Assembly (NCBI GenBank): GCA_030536555.1
Contig: JAUNPU010000020.1
Coordinates: forward strand, 1 to 64,000
Direction: 5' to 3'
Origin: Eubacteriales bacterium
GTDB taxonomy: Bacteria; Bacillota; Clostridia; Lachnospirales; Lachnospiraceae
DNA: 64,000 nucleotides
Shown: one piece after another, positions 8,851 through 21,019 of the stretch
Layout of the letters: each line of letters starts with the position of its first letter
Numbering within the stretch: position 1 is the first letter of the stretch
Notes under the pieces: generated by a model
Told to the model about the DNA's origin: nothing
What the model saw: the letters and a program-made list of their open reading frames with translations, nothing else
Databases searched by the model: none
Translations under genes and position numbers: made by a program

Positions 8851-9386
8851 TTTCAAAGGTGTACGGCGATGCATTGTTTGAGACAGCCATAGACAGAGAC
8901 AAGGTAGACATTTTCTATGAGGAAGTGTGTGCCCTGGTACCCATTTTAGAGGACAATCCGGAGTTGACATCCTTACTTGCCAACCCGCAGATCGTCAAAG
9001 AAGAGAAGGTTGCCATTATGCATCAGGTATTCTCCGGGAAGATCTCGGAGGAGCTGATGGGCTTCTTGAGCATCGTTGTTGAAAAAGACAGACAAGGCGA
9101 GTTGATTCCGATCTTTGACTATTTTGTTCAGAGAGTGAAGGAATTCAAGAAGATTGGCTCTGTATCCGTCACCAGCGCAGTAGAGCTGAAGCCGGAACAG
9201 AAGGCCCGTCTGGAAGAAAAGCTGCTTGCAACCACTCATTATGTAGAGTTAGAGATGCACTACCAGACCGACGCTGATTTGATCGGCGGCATGGTTGTCC
9301 GGATCGGCGACCGGGTGGTAGACAGCAGTATCAAGACAAGACTTTATGAGCTGAAACGTGAACTTTCCAAACTTCAGCTGGCATAG
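8838..9386 (+). CDS. atpH: ATP synthase F1 subunit delta
   Basis: A 182-residue stalk subunit linking b to alpha. The N-terminal helical domain begins with YGDALFETA, and the C-terminal family block reads GGMVVRIGDRVVDSSIKTRL. Length and position between atpF and atpA are standard. Confidence 0.93.
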   Translation: MAKLVSKVYGDALFETAIDRDKVDIFYEEVCALVPILEDNPELTSLLANPQIVKEEKVAIMHQVFSGKISEELMGFLSIVVEKDRQGELIPIFDYFVQRVKEFKKIGSVSVTSAVELKPEQKARLEEKLLATTHYVELEMHYQTDADLIGGMVVRIGDRVVDSSIKTRLYELKRELSKLQLA

Positions 9387-10910
<1,524 letters not shown>

Positions 10911-10927
10911 AAACGAGGTAAATCATC

Positions 10928-11791
10928 ATGGCATCCATGAGAGATATTAAACGTAGAAGAGCGAGTATTCAGAGTACCGGTCAGATTACCAAAGCCATGA
11001 AGCTGGTTTCTACGGTGAAACTGCAGAAATCCCGGACGAAAGCCGAAAGTTCCAAGCCTTATTTTGACCAGATGTATGCGACGATCGCTTCCATGCTGGA
11101 GCGGTCCGGCACCATCGACCACAAGTACCTGCGCGCAGGTGATTCCCCGAAGAAAGCGGTGATTGCGATTACGTCGAACCGCGGTCTTGCAGGCGGCTAT
11201 AACAATAACATTGTGAAGCTGATCATGGGAAGCGCAGACCTGCCCAAGGCAGACACGAAGGTGTACGCCATCGGTAAAAAGGGTATGGACGGACTTGCCA
11301 AGAAGGGCTACGAGATCACCGCAGACTGCTGCGAGGTCATCAATGAACCTCAGTATCAGGATGCTGCTGATCTGACGAAGGAGCTTTTAGAGGCATTTGG
11401 ACGAAATGAGATTGGTGAGATCTATCTGGCATACACCTCGTTTAAGAATACGGTGGTTCACGTTCCGAAGCTGATCAAGCTGCTTCCGTTTACCATGGAA
11501 GAGGGCGGCAAGGATGAGGCACCGAAGGCGCAGGCACTGATGAATTATGAGCCCAACGCCGAGGCGGTTCTGGATATGATCATTCCGAAGTATATGAGCA
11601 GTTTAATCTACGGTGCACTGTTAGAGGCTGTTGCCAGTGAAAACGGCGCCCGTATGACCGCTATGGACTCTGCAACCAACAACGCAGAGGAGATGCTCGC
11701 AAAGTTAGAGCTGCAGTACAACCGTGCCCGCCAGGGTTCCATTACCCAGGAGCTTACGGAGATTATTGCAGGTGCGAATGCGATCAGTTAA
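10928..11791 (+). CDS. atpG: ATP synthase F1 subunit gamma
   Basis: A 287-residue rotor shaft with the conserved coiled-coil ends: MRDIKRRRASIQSTGQITKAMKLVSTVKL at the start and the C-terminal NNAEEMLAKLELQYNRARQ. The central Rossmann-like part is of ordinary length. Confidence 0.96.
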   Translation: MASMRDIKRRRASIQSTGQITKAMKLVSTVKLQKSRTKAESSKPYFDQMYATIASMLERSGTIDHKYLRAGDSPKKAVIAITSNRGLAGGYNNNIVKLIMGSADLPKADTKVYAIGKKGMDGLAKKGYEITADCCEVINEPQYQDAADLTKELLEAFGRNEIGEIYLAYTSFKNTVVHVPKLIKLLPFTMEEGGKDEAPKAQALMNYEPNAEAVLDMIIPKYMSSLIYGALLEAVASENGARMTAMDSATNNAEEMLAKLELQYNRARQGSITQELTEIIAGANAIS

Positions 11792-11808
11792 TGATTGCAA
11801 GTAAATAG

Positions 11809-13221
<1,413 letters not shown>

Positions 13222-13232
13222 GGGGTACGTCT

Positions 13233-13631
13233 ATGGCTGATGTTATGAAATTAAAGGTTATCACTCCGGAGGAGGAGTTCTACGAGGGCGAAGTGACCAT
13301 GGTAGAGCTGACCACCACGGAAGGTAATATCGGTATTTATCCGCAGCATATTCCGCTGACTGCCGTTGTGGCGCCGGGCGTGCTGAAGATCCACGAGGGA
13401 AGCGAAGTGAAAGAAGCTGCGCTGCTTTCCGGATTCATCACGATTATGCCGGATGCTGTGACGATCATGGCAGAGGCAGTAGAGTGGCCGGATGAGATCG
13501 ACTTTAAGCGTGCTGAAGAGGCGAAGACCCGTGCCGAGAAGCGTCTGGCAACCCAGAGTGCGGATGTGGATGTACTCCGTGCAGAGCTGGCACTGCGGAG
13601 AGCGATTACGCGGTTGGAGTTGAAGCACTAG
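13233..13631 (+). CDS. atpC: ATP synthase F1 subunit epsilon
   Basis: A 132-residue protein with the N-terminal beta sandwich (LKVITPEEEFYEGEV) and the C-terminal two-helix arm that can inhibit ATP hydrolysis. Last gene of the operon, 42 bases before a strong terminator. Confidence 0.96.
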   Translation: MADVMKLKVITPEEEFYEGEVTMVELTTTEGNIGIYPQHIPLTAVVAPGVLKIHEGSEVKEAALLSGFITIMPDAVTIMAEAVEWPDEIDFKRAEEAKTRAEKRLATQSADVDVLRAELALRRAITRLELKH

Positions 13632-13672
13632 AGAAGACAAGAACTGGTTTACGGGGATTGTTTGAGAAAAAT

Positions 13673-13730
13673 AAAACAGCAGAGTTTTCCGATGGATGCG
13701 ACATCCGGTGGGAAAACTCTGCTGTTTTTA
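13673..13730. terminator. Terminator of the atp operon, bidirectional
   Basis: AAAACAGCAGAGTTTTCC pairs perfectly with GGAAAACTCTGCTGTTTT across a 20-base loop. Both strands end in T-rich tracts, so it also ends the convergent gene at 13742. Confidence 0.92.
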
Positions 13731-13741
13731 CTGTGTGTTCC

Positions 13742-14644
13742 TTACTCAATATGATATCTGTTTTTCATTGCCTTCAGAAATTCCGGCTCTCTGCTGATCC
13801 TCGGAATCTCGGCTGCCTTTCCGTCTTTCGTCATGGCTTCGATCACTGCAAGCAGATTTGCCTCTCCCTCTGCTCGCGCATCCCTTATATCCATCTTTCG
13901 CTGCTTCTTCGCATCATACTCCGTCAACAGCACCTTCGTCACCTCGTTTCTGTTCTTCAGCAGGAACTCCCGCAGGATATCGTGCTCGATACAGTATACG
14001 CACGCCGCATCAACTGCCTCCGCAAGCCCCAGTCCATCCTTCTGATAACTCCGCACCATCTCAATCAGTGTCGAATAGCCTGCCAGCGTACTGCACTGCT
14101 CCATCAGTTCCTGATTGTGTCCTTTATTGATATTGTAAATGGTTGCTGTAAATTCCAGGCATCCATCACCTTCGGTAAATGACTCCGACAGTGAACATTC
14201 TTCCCGGTCCGGTCTCTCTTCCGTGCCATTATAAAATACGATATATTTTGGCGTTGGCAGCATAATCCGGGTTCGACCATACAGATTCAGCCGATGTGTC
14301 TCAATATATGCCTGATAAATATCCACCAGATAGATCAGCCCGCGGATCGGCATATTCGGACAGAATGTAGACTGCTGCTCATACAGGTTCAGATAACTTC
14401 CAATGATAAAGGAGCAGTCATTTTTCATCCCCATATATACCACATCATCCATCGTTGTGATAATCAGGTCATCCGGGTTTGTATAGTGAGAACCATTGAG
14501 CCCATTATAAAGCTGCAGCAGCTCCTTCCTGCTTCGAAACAGCGTCACAAACAGCCTGTCCTTATAGTTTCGCCTGACCCAGAAGCGCCGCAGTCTGTAC
14601 CTTGACCTTCCCGGAACAAAATAGTTTCTGATTCTTTTCTTCAT
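13742..14644 (-). CDS. Rpn-like PD-(D/E)XK nuclease/transposase-family protein (putative)
   Basis: A 300-residue protein starting MKKRIRNYF. It resembles the Rpn family (recombination-promoting nucleases) that is common in Clostridia: a beta-rich core with LNLYEQQSTFCPNMPIRGLIYL and LPTPKYIVFYNGTEE, then a helical tail with an EGEANLLAVIEAM-type end. Canonical enzymes have IELQ or similar after the acidic residue; here the equivalent reads LNLYEQQ, so catalytic competence is uncertain. The start at 14644 has GGAGG nearby and lies downstream of a consensus promoter; the longer open frame to 14773 extends through that promoter. No neighbour suggests mobility of the locus itself. Confidence 0.6.
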   Translation of the reverse strand: MKKRIRNYFVPGRSRYRLRRFWVRRNYKDRLFVTLFRSRKELLQLYNGLNGSHYTNPDDLIITTMDDVVYMGMKNDCSFIIGSYLNLYEQQSTFCPNMPIRGLIYLVDIYQAYIETHRLNLYGRTRIMLPTPKYIVFYNGTEERPDREECSLSESFTEGDGCLEFTATIYNINKGHNQELMEQCSTLAGYSTLIEMVRSYQKDGLGLAEAVDAACVYCIEHDILREFLLKNRNEVTKVLLTEYDAKKQRKMDIRDARAEGEANLLAVIEAMTKDGKAAEIPRISREPEFLKAMKNRYHIE

Positions 14645-14740
14645 GTAACTACCTCCATTATAATTGAAAAAAATGATAAAAACAAGATATATAAGATATC
14701 CAGACTCAGCGGAAATGAATTTCCCGCGAAGCTTATATTC

Positions 14741-14769
14741 AGTATAATGTGAACCTTCATATGTGTCAA
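14741..14769 (-). promoter_or_regulatory. Promoter of the Rpn-like gene
   Basis: TTGACA (14764-14769) and TATACT (14741-14746) on the minus strand, 17 bases apart, about 90 bases before the start codon. Confidence 0.75.
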
Positions 14770-14785
14770 TCAAAAGATGAAAAAG

Positions 14786-14830
14786 AAACAGCAGGTCTCA
14801 TGTTCACCTCGATGGAGTACCTGCTGTTTT
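14786..14830. terminator. Terminator of the flavin reductase gene
   Basis: AAACAGCAGGT pairs with ACCTGCTGTTT across a 22-base loop, followed on the minus strand by CTTTTTC. Confidence 0.75.
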
Positions 14831-14853
14831 GTATTAAGAGCAAATCTCTAAAG

Positions 14854-15390
14854 CTATTCTTCGATATAAGCTGCCACAATCTCCCCATAATATGCCGTAT
14901 GATAGTCTTTGTTGGCGCTGTGGAAGGAACTGTCCACATCCTGCGGATAGAACTTTGCGTTATTTTCGGGGGTGATTGCTGCCGGGTCCTGGGTCTGCTT
15001 ATATACGATACGGCATTCTAAGGTAAGCGGCAGCTGGCGGATTCCCGGTACGGAGATCTGTTCGGGCTCTGTCAGAGTCAGTCCCAGCTCCTTGATCTTA
15101 TCCACATTCCGCCCGGATTTTGTGCCGCAGACTCCCAGAATCTTTTTGTCATATGCACCGAAGGGAATGTTGATGGTAAATTCCGGATTCTGTTCCAGCT
15201 GTTGCCTGGTAAAGCGATTTTCGCGGACAAACACGGTGAAGATCGGCTTTGCCCATTCGATTCCCAGAGTTCCCCAGGAGATGGTCATGGTGTTGACCTT
15301 ATCACCGACCTTGGTGGTGAGCAGTACGCCGCTCTGCAGTGCGGTCAGAATCTCTTTGGTGTAATCAAATACGTTTATGTGCCGTTTCAT
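14854..15390 (-). CDS. Flavin reductase-family (FMN-binding split barrel) protein
   Basis: A 178-residue flavin reductase-like protein. The N-terminal half carries the FMN-binding pattern MTISWGTLGIEWAKPIFTVFVR and the mid region RFTRQQLEQNPEFTIN, both typical of the family. It would bind FMN and either reduce free flavin or act as a flavoenzyme; the partner is unknown. It is divergent from an HxlR regulator, an arrangement common for redox or electrophile-responsive reductases. Confidence 0.85.
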   Translation of the reverse strand: MKRHINVFDYTKEILTALQSGVLLTTKVGDKVNTMTISWGTLGIEWAKPIFTVFVRENRFTRQQLEQNPEFTINIPFGAYDKKILGVCGTKSGRNVDKIKELGLTLTEPEQISVPGIRQLPLTLECRIVYKQTQDPAAITPENNAKFYPQDVDSSFHSANKDYHTAYYGEIVAAYIEE

Positions 15391-15473
15391 GGATGGTTTC
15401 CTCCTTATATGGTTGTGCTGGTTTTGTGGATTGGTCGGGCAGGGACATTGTGCCTTGCATCGATTCTTTTTTT

Positions 15474-15502
15474 ATGATAAATTAAAGCTAACTGAAATAC
15501 AA
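15474..15502 (-). promoter_or_regulatory. Promoter of the flavin reductase gene
   Basis: TTGTAT (15497-15502) and TATCAT (15474-15479) on the minus strand with a 17-base spacer. The HxlR-type inverted repeat begins only eight bases upstream of the -35. Confidence 0.6.
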
Positions 15503-15509
15503 GTATGCA

Positions 15510-15536
15510 CTTTTAAGTAAGATACTATCTTAAAAG
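15510..15536. promoter_or_regulatory. Candidate HxlR operator in the divergent intergenic region
   Basis: CTTTTAAG and CTTAAAAG form 8-base arms around an 11-base centre that contains AGTA-N3-TACT (15516-15526). HxlR/YodB-type regulators bind TACT/AGTA-type sites, so this is a good candidate for repression of both divergent genes. Confidence 0.55.
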
Positions 15537-15557
15537 AGAGTGTAGGGGGAGAGCGTC

Positions 15558-15986
15558 ATGATGGAAGGCAGAGCTGTGGAAGACAGAGTTATAGAAGGCG
15601 GAGTTGCAGAAGATAGGATTAAAGAAGATAAGGTCATACAGAGCTGCTGCGGTGAGAACGGGATGCAGCAGGAGGTCAATGTCCGTCCTTTTGCTTACGC
15701 CATGTCGCTGATCGAGGGCAAGTGGAAAATGCACATTCTGTTCTGGCTCTGGAAGCGGCAGGTACTGCGGTACAGTGAACTGAAGCGTTCTCTGGGTACC
15801 ATAACGCACAAGATGCTCAGTTCGCAGTTGAAGGAGCTGGAGGCGGACCGGTTGATTATCCGGCGGGAGTATCCGCAGGTTCCGCCGAAGGTGGAATATC
15901 TGCTGTCCGACCGCGGACTGAGCCTGATGCCGGTGCTGCAGTCACTGTGTCGGTGGGGGACGGAGCATATGGATGACGGTGAGTAA
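15558..15986 (+). CDS. HxlR-family winged-helix regulator with unusual N-terminal extension
   Basis: A 142-residue MarR-like winged helix protein. The domain starts at about residue 44 (RPFAYAMSLIEGKWKMHILFWL) and includes LKRSLGTITHKMLSSQLKELEADRLI. Residues 1-40 are an extra segment of imperfect E-D-R-V-I-E-G-G-V-A-E-D-R-I repeats, absent from usual HxlR proteins of about 105-120 residues. Two Cys (SCC, about residues 32-33) in this extension could serve thiol sensing, which is inference. It is divergent from the flavin reductase it probably controls. Confidence 0.85.
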   Translation: MMEGRAVEDRVIEGGVAEDRIKEDKVIQSCCGENGMQQEVNVRPFAYAMSLIEGKWKMHILFWLWKRQVLRYSELKRSLGTITHKMLSSQLKELEADRLIIRREYPQVPPKVEYLLSDRGLSLMPVLQSLCRWGTEHMDDGE

Positions 15987-16076
15987 GGGACGGTGTATCT
16001 GGATGATGGTGGGAAATGAAAAAGCGACGGAGAGAAGACAGCGGTGGTAAGAGAATGGAGAGAAGGAGACCCTGCC

Positions 16077-17132
16077 ATGGACAAGCGTGATAAAATGATG
16101 TTTACAGCGGGCAGCGTGCTGCTGCTGTTGACGGCAGCGCTGCAGGTGACAGCCAGACAGTCGGGGGAGTTTGCCACCTGGTATGCCCACCATGTGTACC
16201 CGGTGTTGGTGGGTGTGATCGGGAGAATCAGCGGACTGGTTTCATTTTCGGTAGTAGAGCTGGGATTGTATGGTCTGGCTGTGGGCGGTGTGATTTACGT
16301 TGCAGTACATATTCGAAAGCCCTGGCGGCTGTGTGCCGGAACAGTGCTTCTCTGTGGCGGGCTGCTGTTTTCCTATACGGTCAACTGCGGGATTAATTAT
16401 CACGCGATGCCATTTTCTGCATATGCGGGGATTGAGACAGGGATGTACTCCACGGAGGAGCTGAGGGAGCTCTGCGAGTATCTGCTGGAGCAGGTCAATG
16501 AGACGGTGGAGGACGGCGCTGATCTGCACTATAAGGATGACCGTGCCGGATGGAAGGCGGAAGGTGTGAGCGCCATGAGACGGGCTGGCAGTCAGTTCGC
16601 CTGTCTGGGCGGCTACTATCCGCAGCCCAAGGAGGTGGCTGTGTCACAGATTCTCTCTGTCCAGCAGCTTTGTGGCGTGTATGCCCCCTTTACCATTGAG
16701 GCGAATTTCAACGGGGACATGCCGGACTACAACATTCCCCACACCATCTGTCATGAATTGTCTCATTTGAAAGGGTTCATGCGGGAGGATGAGGCGAACT
16801 TTATCGGTTATCTTGCCTGCATTTCTTCGGAGCATCCGGCATTTCGATACAGTGGTTATCTGACGGGCTGGGTCTACGCGGGCAATGCGCTGGCGAAGGC
16901 AGACCGGGAAGCCTATCTGGAACTGAGGCAGCAGCTGGATACCAGAGCGGAGCAGGATCTGATGGAAAATAATGCCTTCTGGGATCGATACGAGGGAAGG
17001 GTTGCGGAGGTGTCGAACCAGTGGAATGACACCTATTTGAAAATGAACCGTCAGGATGACGGAGTGAAAAGCTATGGGCGGATGGTGGATCTGATGCTGG
17101 CATATAATAGGCAGAACAGTCTGAAAAAATAG
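16077..17132 (+). CDS. DUF3810 membrane protein with HExxH-type site
   Basis: A 351-residue protein with three N-terminal hydrophobic segments (MFTAGSVLLLLTAAL, VELGLYGLAVGGVIYVAV, LCAGTVLLCGGLLFSYTV) and a large extracytoplasmic domain. HELSH at residues 226-230 followed by REDEANF is the zinc-peptidase-like signature of the DUF3810 family; function is not established. The ATG at 16077 follows GAAGGAG; an in-frame GTG at 16044 lacks a site. A short Gly/Asp-rich gap separates it from the HxlR gene. Confidence 0.8.
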   Translation: MDKRDKMMFTAGSVLLLLTAALQVTARQSGEFATWYAHHVYPVLVGVIGRISGLVSFSVVELGLYGLAVGGVIYVAVHIRKPWRLCAGTVLLCGGLLFSYTVNCGINYHAMPFSAYAGIETGMYSTEELRELCEYLLEQVNETVEDGADLHYKDDRAGWKAEGVSAMRRAGSQFACLGGYYPQPKEVAVSQILSVQQLCGVYAPFTIEANFNGDMPDYNIPHTICHELSHLKGFMREDEANFIGYLACISSEHPAFRYSGYLTGWVYAGNALAKADREAYLELRQQLDTRAEQDLMENNAFWDRYEGRVAEVSNQWNDTYLKMNRQDDGVKSYGRMVDLMLAYNRQNSLKK

Positions 17133-17288
17133 AAAAAGAACCTGGTTTTTTGAGGAAAATTCCATGGGAAAAGGTAGAAAAGAACGGAAAAATCAGTTAT
17201 AATAAAACTCAGAATAAAGATTTGAAACAGAGGGATAGAACTGCATATTTTGTCAGGATTGATCTCTGAATATTAAGGGGGCAGGAAC

Positions 17289-20093
17289 ATGGATAAAGTA
17301 TTGTATGATTTGATGGACTGGGCAGCGATTGAAGAAATTGTTTATTCGGAAGCAGCGAATCCGGAGCGGCTTTTAGGTCCGCACCTGACGGAGGATGGTC
17401 TGCTGATTCAGGCATATATTCCGACTGCAGTGGGAATCACGGTGAAGCTGGCAGCAAGCGGTCGCAAATATGAGATGGAGAAGCAGGATGATTCCGGCTA
17501 TTATGCGGCACTGATTGCACGAAAGACCATGGCAGCCTATACGCTGCTGGTGACTTATGAGAACGGCGTGACGGAAGAGCTTCACGATCCTTATGCATTT
17601 GCTTCTCAGTATACAGAAAGTGATCTGAAGAAGTTTGAGGCGGGCATTTACTACGATGTATATCAGAAGATGGGAGCTCATCCCATGACCATTGACGGCG
17701 TGGAGGGTGTGTATTTTTCCGTGTGGGCGCCATGCGCCATGCGTGTCAGCGTTGTGGGCAACTTCAACTTGTGGGACGGCAGACGTCACCAGATGAAGAA
17801 GCTGGGAGATTCCGGCGTGTACGAGCTGTTCATTCCGGGATTGAAGCAGGGAGAGGTTTACAAGTATGAGATCAAGAACCAGCACGGTGAGCCGATGCTG
17901 AAGGCTGACCCGTATGGGAATTTCTCAGAGCTTCGCCCGAACAATGCGTCGGTTGTCTGGGATATCAGCGGCTTTGACTGGAACGATCAGGCATGGATGA
18001 AGGACAGAGAGAAGACAGATACAAAGAAGCGTCCGGTGTCCATTTATGAGATGCACTTAGGCTCTTGGATTCGCAAGGAGCTTGCAAAGGATGAGAATGG
18101 CGAGGAGATCGTGGGTTCCGAGTTCTACAATTACCGGGAGATTGCTCCGCGCCTTGCAAAATATGTGAAAGAGATGGGATACACCCATGTAGAACTGATG
18201 CCGGTGATGGAGCATCCGCTGGATGCGTCCTGGGGTTATCAGGTAACCGGATACTATGCACCGACCAGCCGTTATGGTACGCCGGATGATTTCATGTATT
18301 TTATGAACTATATGCATGAACAGGGTGTGGGCGTGATTCTGGACTGGGTACCGGCTCATTTCCCGCGGGATGCCTATGGGCTGGCATGCTTTGACGGTAG
18401 CTGTGTATATGAGCATCAGGATCCTCGTCAGGGCGCACATCCTCACTGGGGAACGCTGATCTACAACTACGGACGGCCGCAGGTGACCAACTTCTTGATT
18501 GCCAATGCGCTGTTCTGGGCGAAGCAGTACCATGTGGATGGTATCCGTATGGATGCGGTGGCTTCCATGCTGTATCTGGATTACGGCAAAAATGACGGCG
18601 AGTGGGTAGCCAATATCTACGGCGGTCATGAGAATCTGGAAGCTGTGGAGTTCTTGAAGCACCTGAACAGTGTGTTTAAGAAGCAGGTGAAGGGCGCTGT
18701 TCTGATTGCGGAGGAGTCTACGGCATGGCCGCAGATCACCGGTGATGTGAAGGACGACGGTCTGGGCTTTGACTATAAGTGGAACATGGGCTGGATGAAT
18801 GATTTCACCGGCTATATGCAGTATGATCCGTATTTCCGCTGCCATCACTATGGAGAGCTGACCTTCAGTATGCTGTATGCATACAGCGAGAACTTTATAC
18901 TGGTATTTTCCCATGACGAGGTGGTACACGGCAAGGCTTCCATGCTGTGCAAGATGCCGGGAGATACCTATGAGGCGAAGGCGGATAATCTGCGGGCTGC
19001 TTACGGATTCATGTACGGACATCCGGGCAAGAAGCTTTTGTTCATGGGACAGGAGTTCGCTCAGGTATCGGAGTGGAATGAGAATGCGGAGCTTCCGTGG
19101 GATATTCTGCAGTACCCGGTACACAAGGGCACACAGGATTATGTGAAGGCTCTGAACAAGCTGTACCAGACCCATCCGGCACTGTATGAGAGAGATTATG
19201 ATCCGGAAGGCTTCGAGTGGATCGACTGTACCTCCGGCGCGGACAATATCGTAACCTTCGTGCGCAAGACGGACAAGAAGGAGGAGACTCTGCTCTTCGT
19301 CTGCAACTTTGCTCCGGTACTGCACGAGACCTACCGGGTCGGCGTGCCGTTTGCAGGTAAGTATAAAGAGTTTCTGAACAGTGACGATAAGGCATTCGGC
19401 GGCAGCGGCAAGGGCAACCCGAGAGTCAAGAACAGCCGCAAGGAGAAGTGGAACGAGCGTCCGGATTCCATCGTGATCGACGTTCCGCCGATGTCCGTAA
19501 CCGTATTCACCTGCACGCCGGTGGCTGAGAAGGCAGCGGCTAAGAAGGAAACTGGGAAGAAAGAGACCACGAAGAAAGCTGCGGAGAAGAAGACCGCTGT
19601 GAAGAAGGATGCGGGGAAGAAGACTGCGGTGAAGGCAGTGCCGGTGGAGAAGAAGGCTGAGGTTAAGACAGAGACCAAGGTGGAGGCGAAGGTAGAGGCA
19701 AAAGCAGCACCGGTAGAGAAGCCAGTGGAGAAGAAAGCTGAGGTCAAGGAAGAGGTCAAGGCAGAGGCGAAAGCGGTGCCGGCGGAGAAACCGGTGGAGA
19801 AGAAGAACGAGATCAAGACCGAGACCAAGGTTGAGGTTAAGGCTGAGGGGAAAGCAGCACCGGTGGAGAAGGCAGTAGAGAAACCGGTAGAGAAGAAGGC
19901 AGAGGTCAAGGCTGAGGCGAAAACGGCACCGGAAGAAAAAACGGTTGTCAGGAAAACAGCAGCTAAGAAGTCAGCAACAGAGAAGCCAGCTGCCAAGAAG
20001 GCAGCCACGGCTAAGAAGGAACCTGCAAAAAAGCCGGCTGCTTCAGCTAAGAAGCCCGCGGCAAAGAAACCTGCAGCCAAGAAGGACGTATAA
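17289..20093 (+). CDS. glgB: 1,4-alpha-glucan branching enzyme with Lys/Ala/Pro-rich histone-like tail
   Basis: A 934-residue protein. A CBM48 domain lies at about 125-230 (VYFSVWAPCAMRVSVVGNFN) and a GH13 barrel at about 245-620 with the triad Asp422 (DGIRMDAVASM), Glu475 (IAEEST) and Asp543 (FSHDEVVHG), then a C-terminal beta domain to about 740. It makes alpha-1,6 branches in glycogen. Ordinary GlgB proteins end here, near 640-750 residues. This one continues for about 190 residues from about 744 in a low-complexity tail of Lys, Ala, Glu, Val and Pro, with repeated EKPVEKKAEVK units and a final (P)AAKK-rich stretch resembling histone H1 or bacterial HU/Hc-type tails. The reading frame is continuous and keeps codon bias, so it is not a frame error. 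No other glycogen gene is adjacent. Confidence 0.95.
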   Translation: MDKVLYDLMDWAAIEEIVYSEAANPERLLGPHLTEDGLLIQAYIPTAVGITVKLAASGRKYEMEKQDDSGYYAALIARKTMAAYTLLVTYENGVTEELHDPYAFASQYTESDLKKFEAGIYYDVYQKMGAHPMTIDGVEGVYFSVWAPCAMRVSVVGNFNLWDGRRHQMKKLGDSGVYELFIPGLKQGEVYKYEIKNQHGEPMLKADPYGNFSELRPNNASVVWDISGFDWNDQAWMKDREKTDTKKRPVSIYEMHLGSWIRKELAKDENGEEIVGSEFYNYREIAPRLAKYVKEMGYTHVELMPVMEHPLDASWGYQVTGYYAPTSRYGTPDDFMYFMNYMHEQGVGVILDWVPAHFPRDAYGLACFDGSCVYEHQDPRQGAHPHWGTLIYNYGRPQVTNFLIANALFWAKQYHVDGIRMDAVASMLYLDYGKNDGEWVANIYGGHENLEAVEFLKHLNSVFKKQVKGAVLIAEESTAWPQITGDVKDDGLGFDYKWNMGWMNDFTGYMQYDPYFRCHHYGELTFSMLYAYSENFILVFSHDEVVHGKASMLCKMPGDTYEAKADNLRAAYGFMYGHPGKKLLFMGQEFAQVSEWNENAELPWDILQYPVHKGTQDYVKALNKLYQTHPALYERDYDPEGFEWIDCTSGADNIVTFVRKTDKKEETLLFVCNFAPVLHETYRVGVPFAGKYKEFLNSDDKAFGGSGKGNPRVKNSRKEKWNERPDSIVIDVPPMSVTVFTCTPVAEKAAAKKETGKKETTKKAAEKKTAVKKDAGKKTAVKAVPVEKKAEVKTETKVEAKVEAKAAPVEKPVEKKAEVKEEVKAEAKAVPAEKPVEKKNEIKTETKVEVKAEGKAAPVEKAVEKPVEKKAEVKAEAKTAPEEKTVVRKTAAKKSATEKPAAKKAATAKKEPAKKPAASAKKPAAKKPAAKKDV

Positions 20094-20143
20094 GTGCGAA
20101 AGCATTGAATTGTTAAGTATGTAGATATGTGATTACATGATGT

Positions 20144-20169
20144 GGCACCCTGCACACAGGCAGGGTGCC
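20144..20169 (+). terminator. Hairpin after glgB
   Basis: GGCACCCTGC and GCAGGGTGCC form a perfect 10-base-pair stem with a 6-base loop, followed by ATTTAA; the T-tract is short, so termination may be partial. Confidence 0.6.
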
Positions 20170-20217
20170 ATTTAACGATAAGTGACAAAAAGTAAGTGAA
20201 GGAGTCAGTCAGGAGCT

Positions 20218-20811
20218 ATGCCATTTTCATTTTTCATCCAAATGACCATTACCGCTATCATCACTGTGTGGTCACCGGGACCCAATAATATTATGCTGCT
20301 GTCTACCGCCAGCCGATACGGCATCCGAAAGAATCTGAGATTCATGGCAGGAATCTGGACAGGATCCCTGACGCTGATGATCCTGTCGGGACTGCTGTGC
20401 AGTACGCTGGCTGCTGTCGTTCCGGGCATTCAGCCGGTGATGAAGTGGGTGGGGGCGCTGTACCTGCTTTATCTTGCCTGGGGGACGTGGAACCGCCGAC
20501 CGCCGCAGGAAGGGACGGCTGAGCGGGAACCGTCCTATGGCATGGGCTTTTTTCTGCAGATGGTGAATGTGAAGATCATCATATATGGGCTGACCATGTT
20601 CTCCTCATTTATCCTGCCCCATGTGCAGGCGCCGCCTGTGTTGCTGTTGTTCGCAGTGTATCTGATGATTCTGGGCGCTTTGGGGAATCTGATCTGGGCA
20701 TGTGCGGGGAATGTGCTGAAGCGGTTCTACGAGAAGCATTACCGGTTGATGAATGGGGTGATGGCGTTGCTGGTGGTGTGGTGTGCATTGCGGATTGTGG
20801 GGATTCTGTGA
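20218..20811 (+). CDS. LysE-family amino acid exporter
   Basis: A 197-residue inner-membrane protein with about six hydrophobic helices. The N-terminal signature WSPGPNNIMLLSTASRYG and GIWTGSL is that of the LysE/RhtB family. The family exports amino acids such as lysine, threonine or homoserine; the substrate here is unknown. Confidence 0.85.
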   Translation: MPFSFFIQMTITAIITVWSPGPNNIMLLSTASRYGIRKNLRFMAGIWTGSLTLMILSGLLCSTLAAVVPGIQPVMKWVGALYLLYLAWGTWNRRPPQEGTAEREPSYGMGFFLQMVNVKIIIYGLTMFSSFILPHVQAPPVLLLFAVYLMILGALGNLIWACAGNVLKRFYEKHYRLMNGVMALLVVWCALRIVGIL

Positions 20812-20958
20812 GGAGATTGCGGATAAATTCAATAAAAACCAGGGATACATCCGTAGTTAGCTCTCAATCAGAAAACTTTTCCGAACTGGCAATGCCAGCT
20901 CGAACCGGCAATGCCGGACTTTCGCCCAAAGTAAGGCAAGCGCCCCAAAAGTAAAGCA

Positions 20959-21007
20959 AGCTCCCCCCTGCAATCGCCCGTCTGTCAGTCGATTGCAAGG
21001 GGGAGCT
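20959..21007. terminator. Strong stem-loop between LysE and TRAP fusion gene
   Basis: AGCTCCCCCCTGCAATCG pairs with CGATTGCAAGGGGGAGCT (one bulge or mismatch) around a 13-base loop; both flanks are only moderately T-rich. It separates convergent genes. Two short palindromes (CTGGCAATGCCAG, CCGGCAATGCCGG) lie just left, at about 20885-20916. Confidence 0.65.
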
Positions 21008-21019
21008 TTAAAATATCAC

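Noticed and set aside
19331..20188. Antisense ORF of 285 codons over the glgB tail
   Set aside because: The Phe/Ala/Ser repeats are the reverse complement of the Lys/Ala/Glu codons; the forward frame joins without a break to a complete GlgB.
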